Shown: one piece after another, positions 26,134 through 38,104 of the stretch
Layout: every line of letters starts with the position of its first letter
Numbering within the stretch: position 1 is the stretch's first letter
NCBI GenBank assembly: GCA_012295275.1
Contig: CM022665.1
Span: 33,472,022 to 33,536,021, forward strand
DNA length: 64,000 nucleotides
Direction: 5' to 3'
Origin: Chrysomallon squamiferum
Lineage: Eukaryota; Mollusca; Gastropoda; Neomphalida; Peltospiridae
Program-made: the position numbers and the translations under genes
The notes under the pieces: model-generated
Databases searched by the model: none
Seen by the model: only the letters and a program-made list of their open reading frames with translations
What the model was told of the DNA's origin: nothing

Positions 26134-27306
26134 AAATAGAAACTGTGGCAACAGATGGATTATAACTGATTTGGTTTACACATTTTATTTCAGAAATTTA
26201 AAGAACTATTTCATACCTCTACAGCGCATATATCTGGTGTGTGTAAGCAGAAGTCTTCCCAGCATAATGTTTTTTATTGAAGACATTTACAATACTCACA
26301 ACATGGTAATTAAATAATAAATTTTTTATTTTATTTTAAATATTTTTATAGATCAGTAAATTAGGTTTTTGTTTATATAATTTTAGGTTAGACAAAGATA
26401 AAAGTCAAATGTTTCTGATGGCAACAAAAAATCTAGATTGATCCGTCCAGATTCACAGTAATTAAATGTTCATATTAATAATAATTTTTGTTTACAAAAT
26501 TTCATTAAAAGAACAAATATTTTTGGTTCACATGGCCAGGTAAAAAAAAGTATTCAGATTGAGTTATTTAAATGTAAAGTGAAATAAATTTATGAAGTAT
26601 AGTTTACATTTCTATCATTATGAAATACAAATGTTTCTTTATTTATAGCTATGGAATAAAAACCGTCCAGATCTTCTGGAAGTTCAGTTCCATTTCACCC
26701 AGATGATGACACTGGAATGGGGTATATGTAAGGTAAAAACCCATCAGATGTTAATACATTTGAATTTAAAAGGAGGACTAATTCTTCACTATAAATAAAA
26801 GAAGAAAAACAACATTGTAATAAACATCTTTATTTGAAATACAGAAGCTCTGTTATAGTGAAAAAAAACAGTCAAATTACTTTGTGATAAAATATAAACT
26901 TCTTAATGTAATACTGTTTTAAAAGCTAAATAAGTTCTTATATATAATTTGTTTTCAGAGTATACCAGAGAGAACACTAGAATTTGTAAACAAGAGATCC
27001 AAGTTAGAGAGACCGCAGTGGACTAGTGTATTTGAAGATCTTTCACTGAGACATCAAAGGTAAATTTATTTTAACACGAACTAATCGTCCACTTCCAATA
27101 CTGATAATATTTATTTTATTTTAGATAATTTTCAGATAATCTGTTCTTTCAAAAATATTATTATTGATATTAATATTTTCTCTTGTAGGCAGAAAATAAA
27201 TGTCTATACATGTGGAACTAGAGGACTTAACTCTGAGGTACGAAACACATGTTTGATGGCAAGCACACAGACCACGCAGTTTATCTTTCATAAAGAAAAC
27301 TTCTAA
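15716..27306 (+). CDS. NOX4: NADPH oxidase 4-like (NOX4)
   Basis: Seventeen exons: 15716-15775, 18180-18275, 18712-18825, 19110-19194, 20418-20515, 20752-20852, 21280-21360, 22089-22242, 22446-22610, 22973-23035, 23405-23489, 24304-24382, 25722-25847, 26194-26305, 26649-26732, 26959-27059, 27189-27306. All phases match, giving 573 aa plus stop (vertebrate NOX4 is about 578). NOX enzymes move electrons from cytosolic NADPH through FAD and two haems across the membrane to make superoxide or H2O2; NOX4 types are mostly constitutive. Haem histidines pair as H107/H121 and H196/H209 (14 and 13 apart). FAD motif HPYSFT is at 333-338, NADPH motif GGGIGITPF at 420-428 and CG at 543-544. The final residue is Phe. 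NOX4-like stretches include LFWKT, CISRGA, THTPGC and CDEEPKF. The start ATG is in good context (GAGGATGA). No EF hands, so not NOX5/DUOX. Confidence 0.94.
15929..16012. repeat. (CT)n microsatellite
   Basis: About 41 CT units in NOX4 intron 1. Confidence 0.95.
16893..17030. repeat. Imperfect (GTA)n tract
   Basis: GTA units with GCA and ATA interruptions in NOX4 intron 1; no coding signal. Confidence 0.85.
19481..19760 (+). mobile_element. DNA transposon terminus, fragment
   Basis: CAGCAGTCCCTCATTTTTAC follows a TA. This resembles the CAGTAGTCCCTCG-type ends of Tigger/mariner-like elements. I could not find the opposite terminus, so the right boundary is a guess. Confidence 0.4.
20134..20198. 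repeat. Perfect palindrome, 30-bp arms, 5-nt spacer
   Basis: The left arm 20134-20163 (TAGTTAATTAATCC...ATAT) is the exact reverse complement of 20169-20198, with spacer GTAAT. The outermost bases are TA on both sides. It lies in the NOX4 intron just before exon 5. It could be a head-to-head pair of transposon termini or a minimal foldback element. Confidence 0.95.
20578..20609. repeat. (AT)n microsatellite
   Basis: About 16 AT units between NOX4 exons 5 and 6. Confidence 0.95.
23860..24109. repeat. Minisatellite, roughly 45-52 bp units
   Basis: About five diverged head-to-tail units, each with GAAATATATC, a TTGTTCTGGTA-like block and TTTACATTTAGTAGA. It lies in the NOX4 intron between the exons ending 23489 and starting 24304. 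Confidence 0.8.
24556..25674. mobile_element. TA-flanked inverted-repeat element, GGGGAA type, in NOX4 intron
   Basis: Left end GGGGAAGTGTACGTATATAC follows TA. The right end, read on the other strand, is GGAGAAGTGTACACATATTG, with TA beyond it at 25675. The element is 1119 bp. The motifs TTGAACC and GGTTCAATATA recur near both ends (24585-24600 and 25427-25480), like transposase-binding repeats. A 24964-25185 ORF has no recognised domain. Superfamily not assigned; TA duplication fits the Tc1-mariner-pogo group. Confidence 0.75.
26062..26129. repeat. (GA)n microsatellite
   Basis: About 34 GA units, NOX4 intron. Confidence 0.95.
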
Positions 27307-27829
27307 TAACTATAGAACTCATCAACCAGTTTTTAAATATTTAGTATCCTGTTACATTTTGTTCAAGATAAATATGCATTTTATTATCCAACTTCAATGA
27401 AATGTAAAAGTTATACTATATTAGTGTGAGACTGAAGTTACATAACATCCAGCAATGATGACTGTCACAAATATTATGACTACAGGAAATGATTTCCTAA
27501 ACTTGTTGTTTTAGACAATATTTACAGATATAGTATGGAAATATTCAGGCTGGAACAGTTTAATAACTGTTCATAAATGTTGTCAGTTGTGAAATTACTA
27601 TTCACGCTGAAATCGTACACTCATTGGTTATATTTCACTAAATTACCTGTAACTCAGTGTACTAAAAACAATTAAATATTGAGTCTGTTGTTCAGAAGTA
27701 AGAAATAAAAACAAAACTTCATAAAAAATTGCTTTCATGAAATCAGGTAGTCAGGTAGAAAAATAAAAAGGATCAGTATATAAAAAACAATGACAACAAT
27801 AGCAACAAAATCAATAACGCCTACAACTA

Positions 27830-29751
27830 CTGTAATACCTCGCTTAACGATGTCCCGCTTTAATGATTTTTTTTTTTTTTTTTTTTTTCACAGATGATAT
27901 AAATAGAAATTTAATCGTTAATTGCTCGAAATAAATGGTACAAATGGGTACAATGCATGTGTTTAATTCCCTTCGTTTTTCGTTTGTTTTTCGTTCAGTT
28001 ACACGTTAAAGCTTCCCTCAGCTGTGTTGATCAGTTGACATGCAGACTTCATACGTGCATGTGGTGTTCAGATGTTAAATTCTCTTCTGCTTCCATTTAG
28101 AATTAACGCTTTTGAAATTTTCCCTTCCACTATATCAAAACGAATACATAGCACAACGGCGAATGCTGATGATAAAAAGAAACGGAAGACAATAACTTTA
28201 GAAACAAAATACGATATCTTAAATGAACACAAAACCGCTAAATCCGTTAAAGACTTAGCTGCTAAATTTTGTTTGTGTCAGTCAACTGTATCGACGATTT
28301 TAAAGGTTAAAGAAAAATATTTGAATGAGATTAAAAGAACTCACTCCTTGCATTCTACGAGGAAAAAAAAAGTGGTCAATTTTATTCCTCACATGGAAAA
28401 ACTTTTGTCAGTATGGATAATTCATCAAACGCAACGACTAAACATGCCTATGACTGAAGATAGGTTAACGTTATTGCCTGGAGGTAATACAGCTGTAAGT
28501 TAAAACCCCTGCTTGTGCATCGTGCCGAAAACCCCAGAGCACTTAAAGGCCTCAACAAGTCAACACTTTCAGTCATATGGAAAACAAATAAAAAAGCTTG
28601 GGTTACTGCTTCACTATTTTAAGACTGGTTTACGCATCACTTTGTACCGGATGTTAAAAAATATTGTGAAGACAAAAATGTTTCATTCCATGTGCTTCTG
28701 CTTATAGATAATGTACCTGGTCAGCCACCATTGCTACAACATCACCATCCTAATGTTAGATTAGTAGTTATGCTGCCAAATACAATAGCACTTTTCTAAC
28801 CAATGGACCAGGGCGTCAGCAATATTTAAAGCCTTTTATCTTCGGCAAACATTTGATACCTTAATAAATGCTATTGATAAAAAAGGAGGGCCAATACTAA
28901 AATAATTTTGTTCTGGATGCAGTAAAAATAATAAAAGAAGCATGGAACAAACTTACAGAGAAAAATATGAAAAGAGTTTGGCACAAACTCTGTCCTGAAT
29001 GTATTGACGATTTTGAGGGATTTGAAGAACCTGTAGAGATTGTTCGAAATGAAACAGAAATGATCGTTAACATCGCTAATAAATTGCAACTTGATGTTTC
29101 TACTAATGACATAAATGATCTGTTTCAAGCACATTACCAAGAGCTCACAATTGAAGATCTCGTTCAAATGGAAGAACGTCATGAAGAAGCCGAAGAAGAA
29201 AATAAAACAGAGGAAACTCCTGTTTATTACTTCACTCTGAAAGGGCTCAACAAAGCGTTTACATTAAAAAAGCAGTTGAGATTTTTGAGTCCCAAAATAT
29301 GAATTTCGAACGAAGGTTGCAGCAGATCTAATGAAATATCACGCTTGCTATCGTGAAATTTACAATGAAAAGAAAAATTGTCTTGGAAGCAAGGATCTCT
29401 TGATTCATTTTTCATAAAGCAAAAAGAGGCTTCTTCAATTTCAAGTGATCCAAATGCGAGTGAGAATGAAACATCGATGAATGAACACGCAATGAGCAGC
29501 ATATTTCTTAATCTATTCGTATAAATTGATTTGAAAATGTGTTTGTTTAATATATATGATCTATTAAATGATTTATGTGTAAATTGCCGTTTTATTTCTC
29601 CTTATTTAACATTTTTTTACGTCAGATTTTATCAGCGAGAATGTAACCACTGCTTTTAACCTTAATTCTATGTAAATTAATCTCCCACTTAACGTACCTC
29701 ACTTAACGATTGGACATTTGGAACCAATTACATCGTTAAACCGACTATTGC
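27830..29751 (+). mobile_element. Tigger/pogo-type DNA transposon, decayed, near full length
   Basis: Begins CTGTAATACCTCGCTTAACG after TA. The other end, inverted, gives GCAATAGTCGGTTTAACGAT and is followed by TA at 29752. Subterminal repeats of CTTAACGA occur at both ends. It contains a broken CENP-B-like transposase. A shorter relative in opposite orientation is at 59307-61468, with homologous ends. It lies in the interval between the convergent NOX4 and receptor genes. Confidence 0.88.
28072..29340 (+). pseudogene. Tigger-like transposase pseudogene
   Basis: The N-terminal helix-turn-helix of the CENP-B/pogo type is at about 28165-28330 (KRKTITLETKYDIL, VKDLAAKF, STVSTILK). The DDE core is only partly present: LLLIDNVPGQP near 28700 and PMDQG near 28803, with an in-frame stop just before the latter. 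The segment between the DNA-binding domain and the second Asp is too short, so the first catalytic Asp seems deleted. The acidic C-terminal part (ELTIEDLVQMEERHEE) is typical of Tigger. At least three frame breaks. Not functional. Confidence 0.88.
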
Positions 29752-30048
29752 TATTTCTACTACTACTGCAACTACTGCATATTCAAAACGCAGAATGCAT
29801 GGTAGGTAAATGTTTTGCAGTAAAATGATGTTAAAGATGTTGATATAAAATAAATATTTGAGAACGTGTATGCTATATATGTTATTGAAAATACATAATT
29901 GTTTTATATATTTTAGGTGTAAAAGTTAAACACAGCCCTTTTAGTATCCATATTCTGGCACACCACTAATATGATAGCAATAGATAGGGATAAAAAACAA
30001 AAATCAAATAAAACATAATAAAAATTAAAAAAATTCAAGGGCATTATT

Positions 30049-30243
30049 TTACCTCGGACGTCCCGATCTTGGCTTACACTTGACATCACGTTTTTTAATC
30101 AAATGACCGATGTGGTTAATCTTCACTTGTCTACTCATCTTTCTGTTTGACATATCGGTGTTGTGCATACCGACAATTTGCCATACCATAACATCAGACA
30201 ACCTTCGCCTTGCTGTAGTTTTCACGCAGACAAAAAAGAACAA
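30049..30243 (-). pseudogene. Tc1-like transposase fragment (DNA-binding domain)
   Basis: The minus-strand frame reads LSDVMVWQIVGMHN, then MSNRKMSRQ, and ends KPRSGRPR. This is the paired-like helix-turn-helix plus GRPR hook of Tc1 transposases. The catalytic domain is absent and no inverted repeats were found. Confidence 0.7.
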
Positions 30244-31968
30244 TTCAGATAACCTAATTAAATAAAACTCAGCCTACACTTTCGCACATGTTACTCCTTC
30301 GTTAGTCCTAGTGCGTGGGATATATGTACTTGTAGGCAGGGTTGTTTTTCACCCGTACGATAAAACCAGGTAATAAATTCAAGCAATATGGCAGCATGCT
30401 TATGTGAGTATGTTTTTATTCACTACTGATGTTGGCTGTACTTAACTGTTGCGCATGTTTATAATAAACATTTTTCTCAGTTTCTACATTATTTCATACT
30501 TAAAATAAATAAATAAACAGTCGCCTTACTATTTCGGAAATACGTCTTTCACTGAATGTTGTCAAACGTATAACAAAAATTACAGAAGTGATCAGTAATG
30601 TTACCTTAAAGCATTAACTGTGAAACCATTGAGAAACCATTGGTTCATCTTACAAAATCTTAACTAAATCAGTTTTTAGTTTCTTTTTCTTTTCTTTTTT
30701 TCTCTTTTTTTTTAATTGTATTTTGTGGTTCAAACCATAAACATCAAAGAAAATCCAGAGAAAGACAGAGAATGCAATAAAACCCAATTATTGTCGAAGC
30801 TGTAATGTGTGTAACATAGATAGCAAAATTGTCATTGTTAATTATTTTAAACAGATGGTTGACTTAAAGGCTAAAAAAAATAATAATAAAATAAATAAAA
30901 TATATATATATATAGTTTTAACTATAATTACCTGTATAAAGCTGTTAAAATAAACAAATCAATTTTAAAACAGTTTGTGAACAAAACAGAATTACAGAAA
31001 ATTTGGGAGTTGATGAGAAAATATCGACCAAAGTGGAAAGTAGACTGTATAGAAAAATAACCTGTAAAAGGATAAACCCCTTTGATGGAGTGAGGAGTAA
31101 TACCAAGCATGTTTCTATTAAGATAAATTAACTTGGAGATGGTTGAATGTTGTCTTTTTTATAACACAGATAATCAGAGTTACAAGGAGTCCTGGGTAGA
31201 CGTCTTCAGTGCGTAGCATGAAAACCCGAGAATAACGAAAAACTTATAAACAGCAATTAATGTAGTATTTTCACCACTTAACTCACATAAATATGGTGTA
31301 GTGTACCTACACACAATAATAAATATATAATAAATAACTTGGTCTACAATATAAGTTAACATACATAACAATAATACGGATACATTTGTCTGAAATATTC
31401 TGAGCCGAACTGGTAAAGACGTAAAGGATAGGTATTGCCTTGTTTATATACAAAGAAATATATCTGGTAAATCGAATACATACTTATTATAAAGAATTAT
31501 GTTTTCATATTTATTAGCAACATTAGATGAACATGATAGCCTGCGGGTATATTTCTAAAACTAACATTAGCCATACTGGTCTCTTTGAAGTAGAAAAGTT
31601 ATAATTCAGCCTATGAACAGGGCAAATATTATTTAAATTGACTGACGTATTATTACTTCTTACATACGCTCAGAACTTTACAGCCACCAGTTAACTATTA
31701 ATATTTGCTACCGCTTAATAACAAGTACATATAAACCAACCTATACAATAAATGCTTTAATGCTTACAATACCAACAGTATTTATTCTCTACACAATAAT
31801 TATTTTTACACTCACATACAGACACGGCCGCTCAAAAAAATTAAAATAAATAAAACAATAAATAAATAAATAAATAAATATGATACCACCTGCAAAATCT
31901 TTGATATTTCCTTTTTCCAAAAATCATTGAAGAATTTAGGGTTTTTCAGTTACAGTGATACACATTAA

Positions 31969-31971
<3 letters not shown>

Positions 31972-32013
<42 letters not shown>
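31972..32013. repeat. (CA)n microsatellite
   Basis: About 21 CA units. Confidence 0.95.
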
Positions 32014-32015
<2 letters not shown>

Positions 32016-32085
32016 GATGAATGGTTACTGTTTTAAAGTATTAGCTTTATCCTGCGAAGATTAGAATGCACCGGGAGGATAAAGC
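32014..32085 (+). repeat. Dispersed repeat, copy 2
   Basis: The block starting ATGGTTACTGTTTTAAAGTA, ending in GCGAAGATTAGAATG, matches 14600-14650. It follows a (CA)n run. Confidence 0.6.
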
Positions 32086-32709
32086 TGTATTCTTAAAATA
32101 ATAATCAGTTATTTCAGTTATCCTACAATACTAAGTAATACAAAAACTAAATGATATTAACCTTTTTATTTCTCAACTCATCATTCTTGAGATTAGTTTA
32201 TCCACACGTATTCATTTTGTTCTCGCCTATAAAAACTATACATGAAAACAAAACAGTTCTTAAACTGTAAGTTTGACAACGGTTTTCAAGATGGTGTTTT
32301 AAGATCTCAACCAGTAAATAAACACAAATTACAGTTCCTTCCCAAAAAGCAATATTTTGGATAGCGCCGATAATAAAGAAAGTTATCTGATCTTCTCATT
32401 TTACTTTTGTGTACAGTGTTTCTAAATACTCCTTCGCCATGTACACGTATATTACGTTTCATCATTACCCCACCTTCTAGGCTGATAAGTGGATGGGATG
32501 CTGTTATTATGAATTAGGTTTGTTACATATACAATAATCTATATACAAAGGCCAAGCTAACTGTCAGCAAGTACGCCTAGAAATCACTACTTTGTGAAGA
32601 GCACGTTAAAAAGGTGTCGAATATTATATCATATGTCATGTAGGTGGTATAGTTTGTGATGTCCATAAATATACATTAACTAACAACACTGGAACTGCGA
32701 GCTTTAGCA

Positions 32710-32762
<53 letters not shown>

Positions 32763-32860
32763 CACAACAACAAAACAATAATAATAATCATAAACAATAA
32801 ATAAAAACAAAATATACGAACATAAATACAATTTATTATTATTATTATTATTATTATTAT
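32710..32860. repeat. (AAT)n and (ATT)n microsatellites
   Basis: AAT run at 32710-32760 and an ATT run at 32830-32860, in opposite senses about 70 bp apart, so they could fold on each other. Downstream of the receptor stop codon. Confidence 0.9.
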
Positions 32861-32998
32861 GTCATTATTTTTTAAATATTTATGCAAATCAATTAGTAAA
32901 ACAAAATCATGATCTAGCATTAAACCTCGGGGGTAGACTGTTTGTCTATACTAGTGAATGTTTTACATTTAATTTTAATTAAAAACGGCACTGTGGAT

Positions 32999-35900
32999 TT
33001 ATCCCAAAAGAATAACTGTGCACATAACGAAAATAAAAAGAAACAGAAAAAACATGACACGATCAATAACCAGAGCGACCTGATACCATTCGTTGACCAT
33101 GTCGAGTCTGGTCTCATCGATAGCTGCCCTTGCTGTTAATAAATGTAGCTGGCGCAGGATCTCAGTCATAGTTGTTTCAACTTTTGATGAGCAATATGTG
33201 TCCAGATTTCGCTGTGCACATTCTGTTGGAGATACAGTGTTCATGGGGGATTTCTCAAGGCTCCGAAGCGTAAATGATTCGGTTTCATCAAGAGGGTAAT
33301 AACTATCATCCCCGAGACATACCAGTCGTTTTAAACCTCTGAGAAAAATCTGAAAATATAATATAATAATCTGGTTTAAAATAACATTGTTAACAATAAT
33401 GGTCATAATTACCATCATCGTCATTAGCATGGCCTCATACTAGTATATACATTCATGCATGTATATATTATGTATGTATGTACATGTGTGCTGCATGTAT
33501 GTGTGTATGTTTATATTGCAAGATATAAATATGTGTGTATGTCTATTTGCGTGTGTACACTTACCATACGGATAATATCTGGGACTTTACGACAACGAGG
33601 ACCACGTTTGTATACGTTGATTACCCACATCGACGACACCATTGATAATACAACCCAAATCAATGTCAGCATGTAATACATTTCTAGAGGAAAAAAAGAA
33701 CAGAAAAGAAAAGAATTTAGCTTGTAATACAGGTTGACAATAGTTAATCCGAGATACTTTGTAAACTGATATCCCACAAAATGGGACCCATATTCAGCAC
33801 ACAAAAAAAATCATTTATATTTCTTATATATGCATACGCATAGCTGAAGTTATTTTTATGCAATATTATTTGCAAATTCGTGCGTAATAATATAATAATA
33901 ATAATAATAATAATATAAAACTTTATTATTATTATTATTATTAAAGTCCTAATTAAAAAAAAAATAATAATAATATATTGGAAGACTATGCATATAAACC
34001 ATTTATTTACATTACTAAAAGTACAGTTAGATGGGTTTTTAAAAATATTAATAAGGTTTTTCATTTAATGAATTAGGAGATACACCTACTCTGATTTCAT
34101 TTCTGGATTAAATACCGCTATAGCGCATATATTACAAAATGCATTTTCATTTGATCAATTTATAAACGTAAAACGACAACTATCGTAGATATTTATTACC
34201 TCTACATTTAGTCAACGGAAATGAAGACTAATTATTTCAGTAATTACTTTATTATTTTATTTTTCTACAAGGAAAACCGAGAAAGAAAAATGTGTGTGGT
34301 ATACGTGATTTGTGTGGTATACGAGGAAAACGTGATTTTTTTTAATGTATATGTGGGTGCGCTAAATGAGTAGTTACACATACCTACAGCTGGCACAGTG
34401 ACACTCGTTCCAGGTATCACGTCTTGCAGCTTTAAGTTCAATAATATTATTGACATTATTAGAATGGAACCTGAAAAGCAATTATAGGCAAAATGAATAT
34501 GAAAGCAGCATATATTTATGATATTACTATAACATTTTTCATCACAGACTTCGTAAGGACTGGATTAAGTTAATAAATAATAGAATTAAAAACATACTAA
34601 TTGTACAATAGTTTTAAAAATAAACTTTACAGTGTTTTAATATGCAACACAAATGTTGACTGAAGTATTGGCAAATCCGATTTCACAAAGTAATTCCACC
34701 TGTTTGGTTGTTTCTTTTAATGCTAACAATATGAAAGTTATTTTAAAAACTTTAAAATTTTAAGATGAATCATCAGTAAAGTAATTTTATTTTAACCTGT
34801 GTTGAATTTTATTGCTTGTAACTGAGTGCTATTGTTTCCAAAAGCCATTTTTAAATTGATAGTGTTTTACTATTTTTATTTCCTCTTGTGTTATTTAACT
34901 GATAAATTCAGTATGAGGCTATCCTCAATGATGTTACAATACTAACTCATTGTTATTCTCTCCTTCGATGCTGGAGATAACAGGAACTGAAAAGGAACCA
35001 GAATTCCCAGAAGAACGGCAGGAATCACAAACATTTGAGCATAAAATACTGGATTTCTCTTCAGTGTCAGACTGATTATTACTTCAGGATACCTCTCCTT
35101 GCAACAAGGAAATTTGTTCTTTCTGAGTACAGCATGCAACTTCTCTATGCTCCAGTGATTCCTTTTTGTTTCGCTGTCCAGTTCTATAGCCGATTCAGCA
35201 GTACCACCAACAAAAGTGATGTTCAGTTTATGATCAGAATAAGTCGAGCTGCCAAAGTTGATAGTACATGTCTGTTTGTCAAACGGAAACTTGGTCAGAT
35301 CTACATTACACCGACTCTTCAGTCGACCCATCGGCGACCATGTTACGTGACCGCTCATGTATACAACAGCCATTGTTTCCATGATGTCAAACGACGAATC
35401 TATGCTGAGACAAGAAACACATTTGTTAAAATAACTATGAATTATAAATTCAATAAAATAGATTTCGAGAATGTTATTATTATTATTATTTTAAAGTCTT
35501 ATAAGGAAATATTTGTTTTGAAAAAGCAGCATTTTGTATACAAACTTTGTGTCTAGATTCAGTCAATGTGTTAATTAAAACTTAGATACTTTAGTTTATT
35601 TAAATTATTATACATTTCTTACAACTAATAATGCTTCATATCCAATAATGTATGGACTAAACAGACCACATGGAGATATATATGTACCTGGATTAAAAAT
35701 GAACCATAAAGGCGTATATCTGGATATGAATTTACGGGCAATCTTAAGGGAGGCAAAAGGTTTGATTTGCCTGAAATTTTATACAGCTAAAAAAGCAAAT
35801 TACAGTTTGGAATAAAAGAAAATATTTTAACCGTAGACGATACACAATTAGTACAAATCACACGTGTTAATTATTGTTGATTTGTTAATTGTTTTGCTTT

Positions 35901-37786
35901 CTCCGTCCAATATTTCTTTTCGCCTTTCCCAAAGTGTCCTTACTGTTTTTCCCGAATTTGGGAGTGCAGTTGTCCCCATAACCAAGTCCAAGTCGAAAAT
36001 GGTGATTTTTAACACGTTCTTGCTGTAAAGAGTTAGCTAAAAACAAACCAATAGAAAGTAATGATTTTAAAGCGATCTTGTTAAATGGAATAATATTTTG
36101 ATCAAGTGTACAGAAAATAGTGATTTTATCACTTACTTGTTGTAAGGAATAATGTCTGGTTTCCATATTCGGTTAATCGGAAGACGTGTTACTTCAACAC
36201 CGGCATAGTCGTCCCTGTTCCATTCCAGTCTGATGTCATGCCATATTTTCATTAGCAATATATTGGCATCCACAGTCTGTAACTGCTCATTCTGTATGAA
36301 TGAATAAATGAATTAACAACATTTCAACATATAAGTATAAATCGTTATTAGTGTGATTACACGCATTTCACAAAACTGTCGTAAAGCCAAAACCAGAAAT
36401 AACTTAAACTTAAGTAGATATGTTTAAAGGCAAGGAGAGCGAGCATATAAAAAAAAATGTTTAAAATCCCCCAACGCGTACCGAATGATTTTAAATTAAT
36501 TATCCATTTTCATTTTGCATTTGAAATGAAGACATAAGGAAAATACATAATTGTAATTTTAACTAAACATCAAAACACACATACACACACACAAATGTTT
36601 TTGTACAGTAAGTTCATAAATCTCAAAACATAATAAGAACGTGTTATTTAATTATTTACATTTTTAACTTGATATGAAAACAAAACGAAGTAATGAGAAA
36701 AAATTTATGAAGCAACCTCAACAATCTCTCGTCTACGCTTCATTCCAGGAAGGTTATCTTTGAATGGAGAGCAAACCTAACCCCAGAAAATCCTAATTAA
36801 TCTATTTATTTAAAAATTATGATATTCCATTTTGATCGCAGAAGTGGACTAAGAGTTTAGAAATAACTGAAAAATGTGGTTAGGGCGAACGTTCGCTCCA
36901 CTTATCACCATCTAGCTAACGCCACTGATTCTAAGTGCGCAATTACGAGGACTGCCTAGCTACAGCCCGTTTGCTGTTAGAAATAAACAACAGCTACAAT
37001 TACAACAACAACAGTTTCCTTTAAAAATAAATAAACAAATAAATTATGTAATTTAAACGTTGAGATTTAGCTGGTGAATCAGGAATTTTCTTCAGTTCGC
37101 TAATGTGTAAGGTAATTTTTTTTGTCTTATTATTTACGTGAAAAGTATTCGGCCAAAATGGCGTTATTATAAATAATGATTAACAATAAAAAAGAAATAT
37201 TTTTTTTTTTTTTTTTTAATTTGTTTACTAATAATTTAAAATTATAGATACAAGCATCCATACTCAGTGGTGATCATGCTTATAAGAGCAAGCACTTATA
37301 ACCTTGCATTATGCACAACATCAAGAAGAAAATTATTTCTGTAGTGTTAATCCATCGCCCTTGAATAGAATTAAATAGAAGGACTGATTTATTAAAGACA
37401 ACGAAGAGATTCGCTGACACAAGATACCTTACCAGTTCCAGTATGCTGACAATCGTTACTCCAAATGACACCTGAACAGCATCAGTTGAATTCTGCGATG
37501 GACTGACAGCGGCTTCGTAATCATTAAGTAAGTTTCTTTGCAGTTGTTGTTCTGCTTCTAGTATTGGATATGCCGTCTTGTTATATGCGAGTATCACTGA
37601 AAATAAATATCTAGCTAAATCACAATAGCATTATTGTACTTCACTGATGAATGATTGAAGCCTATTTCACTTTATCGTTTCGCCATTTGTTTTTCTTATC
37701 TCTTCCGCACAGAATGATTATAATTAACAATAGCTAATCAGAAAAGAGATCAGAAAGAGCATGCCAGTAAATATTCCGAGTATCAT
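32999..37786 (-). CDS. Nicotinic-type Cys-loop receptor subunit, divergent ligand site
   Basis: Exons in minus order: 37786-37729, 37596-37433, 36291-36137, 35404-34947, 34470-34384, 33683-33565, 33349-32999. Phases match, giving 463 aa plus stop. There is a signal peptide (MILGIFTGMLFLISF). The Cys-loop C158-x13-C172 is canonical. Vicinal C226-C227 marks an alpha-type loop C. M1 is at about 246-268, M2 at about 276-298, M3 at about 310-332 and M4 at the C-terminus. Loop D W91, loop A Y124 and loop C Y231 are present. Loop B reads FGSSTY, with Ser179 where FGSWTY has the cation-pi Trp, and loop C has F224 for Tyr. E274 before M2 suggests cation selectivity; 9' is Met and 17' Lys. The protein would be a pentameric channel subunit in the plasma membrane. 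Candidates are a diverged nAChR, an orphan subunit or a cephalopod chemotactile-type receptor; the last is inference. First exon may alternate with 43513-43459. Confidence 0.9.
33895..33975. repeat. AAT/ATT runs in receptor intron
   Basis: Opposed AAT and TTA runs at about 33895-33915 and 33923-33943. Confidence 0.7.
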
Positions 37787-38104
37787 CTGGCGAAGAACAG
37801 CTCAGTTGGACATTTGGATGGATATCGCTGGTGCTCCGCCAGAGACAGATACTGCTGACCCTCGATTTCGGGAAATCCGAACCAAATCTGGAGAAAAAAA
37901 AAAAAATCACAAAATTTGAATTTGTACAGTTGGCGCGTTGTAAATATTTGTAAGTGGAGCGGCAGCACAATATTTCCTCCAAATCAACGCCATTTTGTTT
38001 TTATTACTATGGATCGAAGAGGAAGAAGTGAGAAAAGAAAAAAGTGCATCTTAGTGTCTGTCAGAAGTGATACAACATCTAGAATAGGGCGTCTCTCTCT
38101 CTAT

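Larger units (their letters stand above)
29754..32998. other. Intergenic between NOX4/Tigger and the receptor gene
   Basis: Apart from the Tc1 fragment at 30049-30243, microsatellites and a dispersed repeat at 32014, I see no exon. The last part is probably the 3' UTR of the minus-strand receptor gene. Confidence 0.5.

Noticed and set aside
37734-37982. Minus-strand 82-codon ORF over receptor exon 1
   Set aside because: Its frame differs from the signal-peptide frame; only 37786-37729 fits the splice phase.
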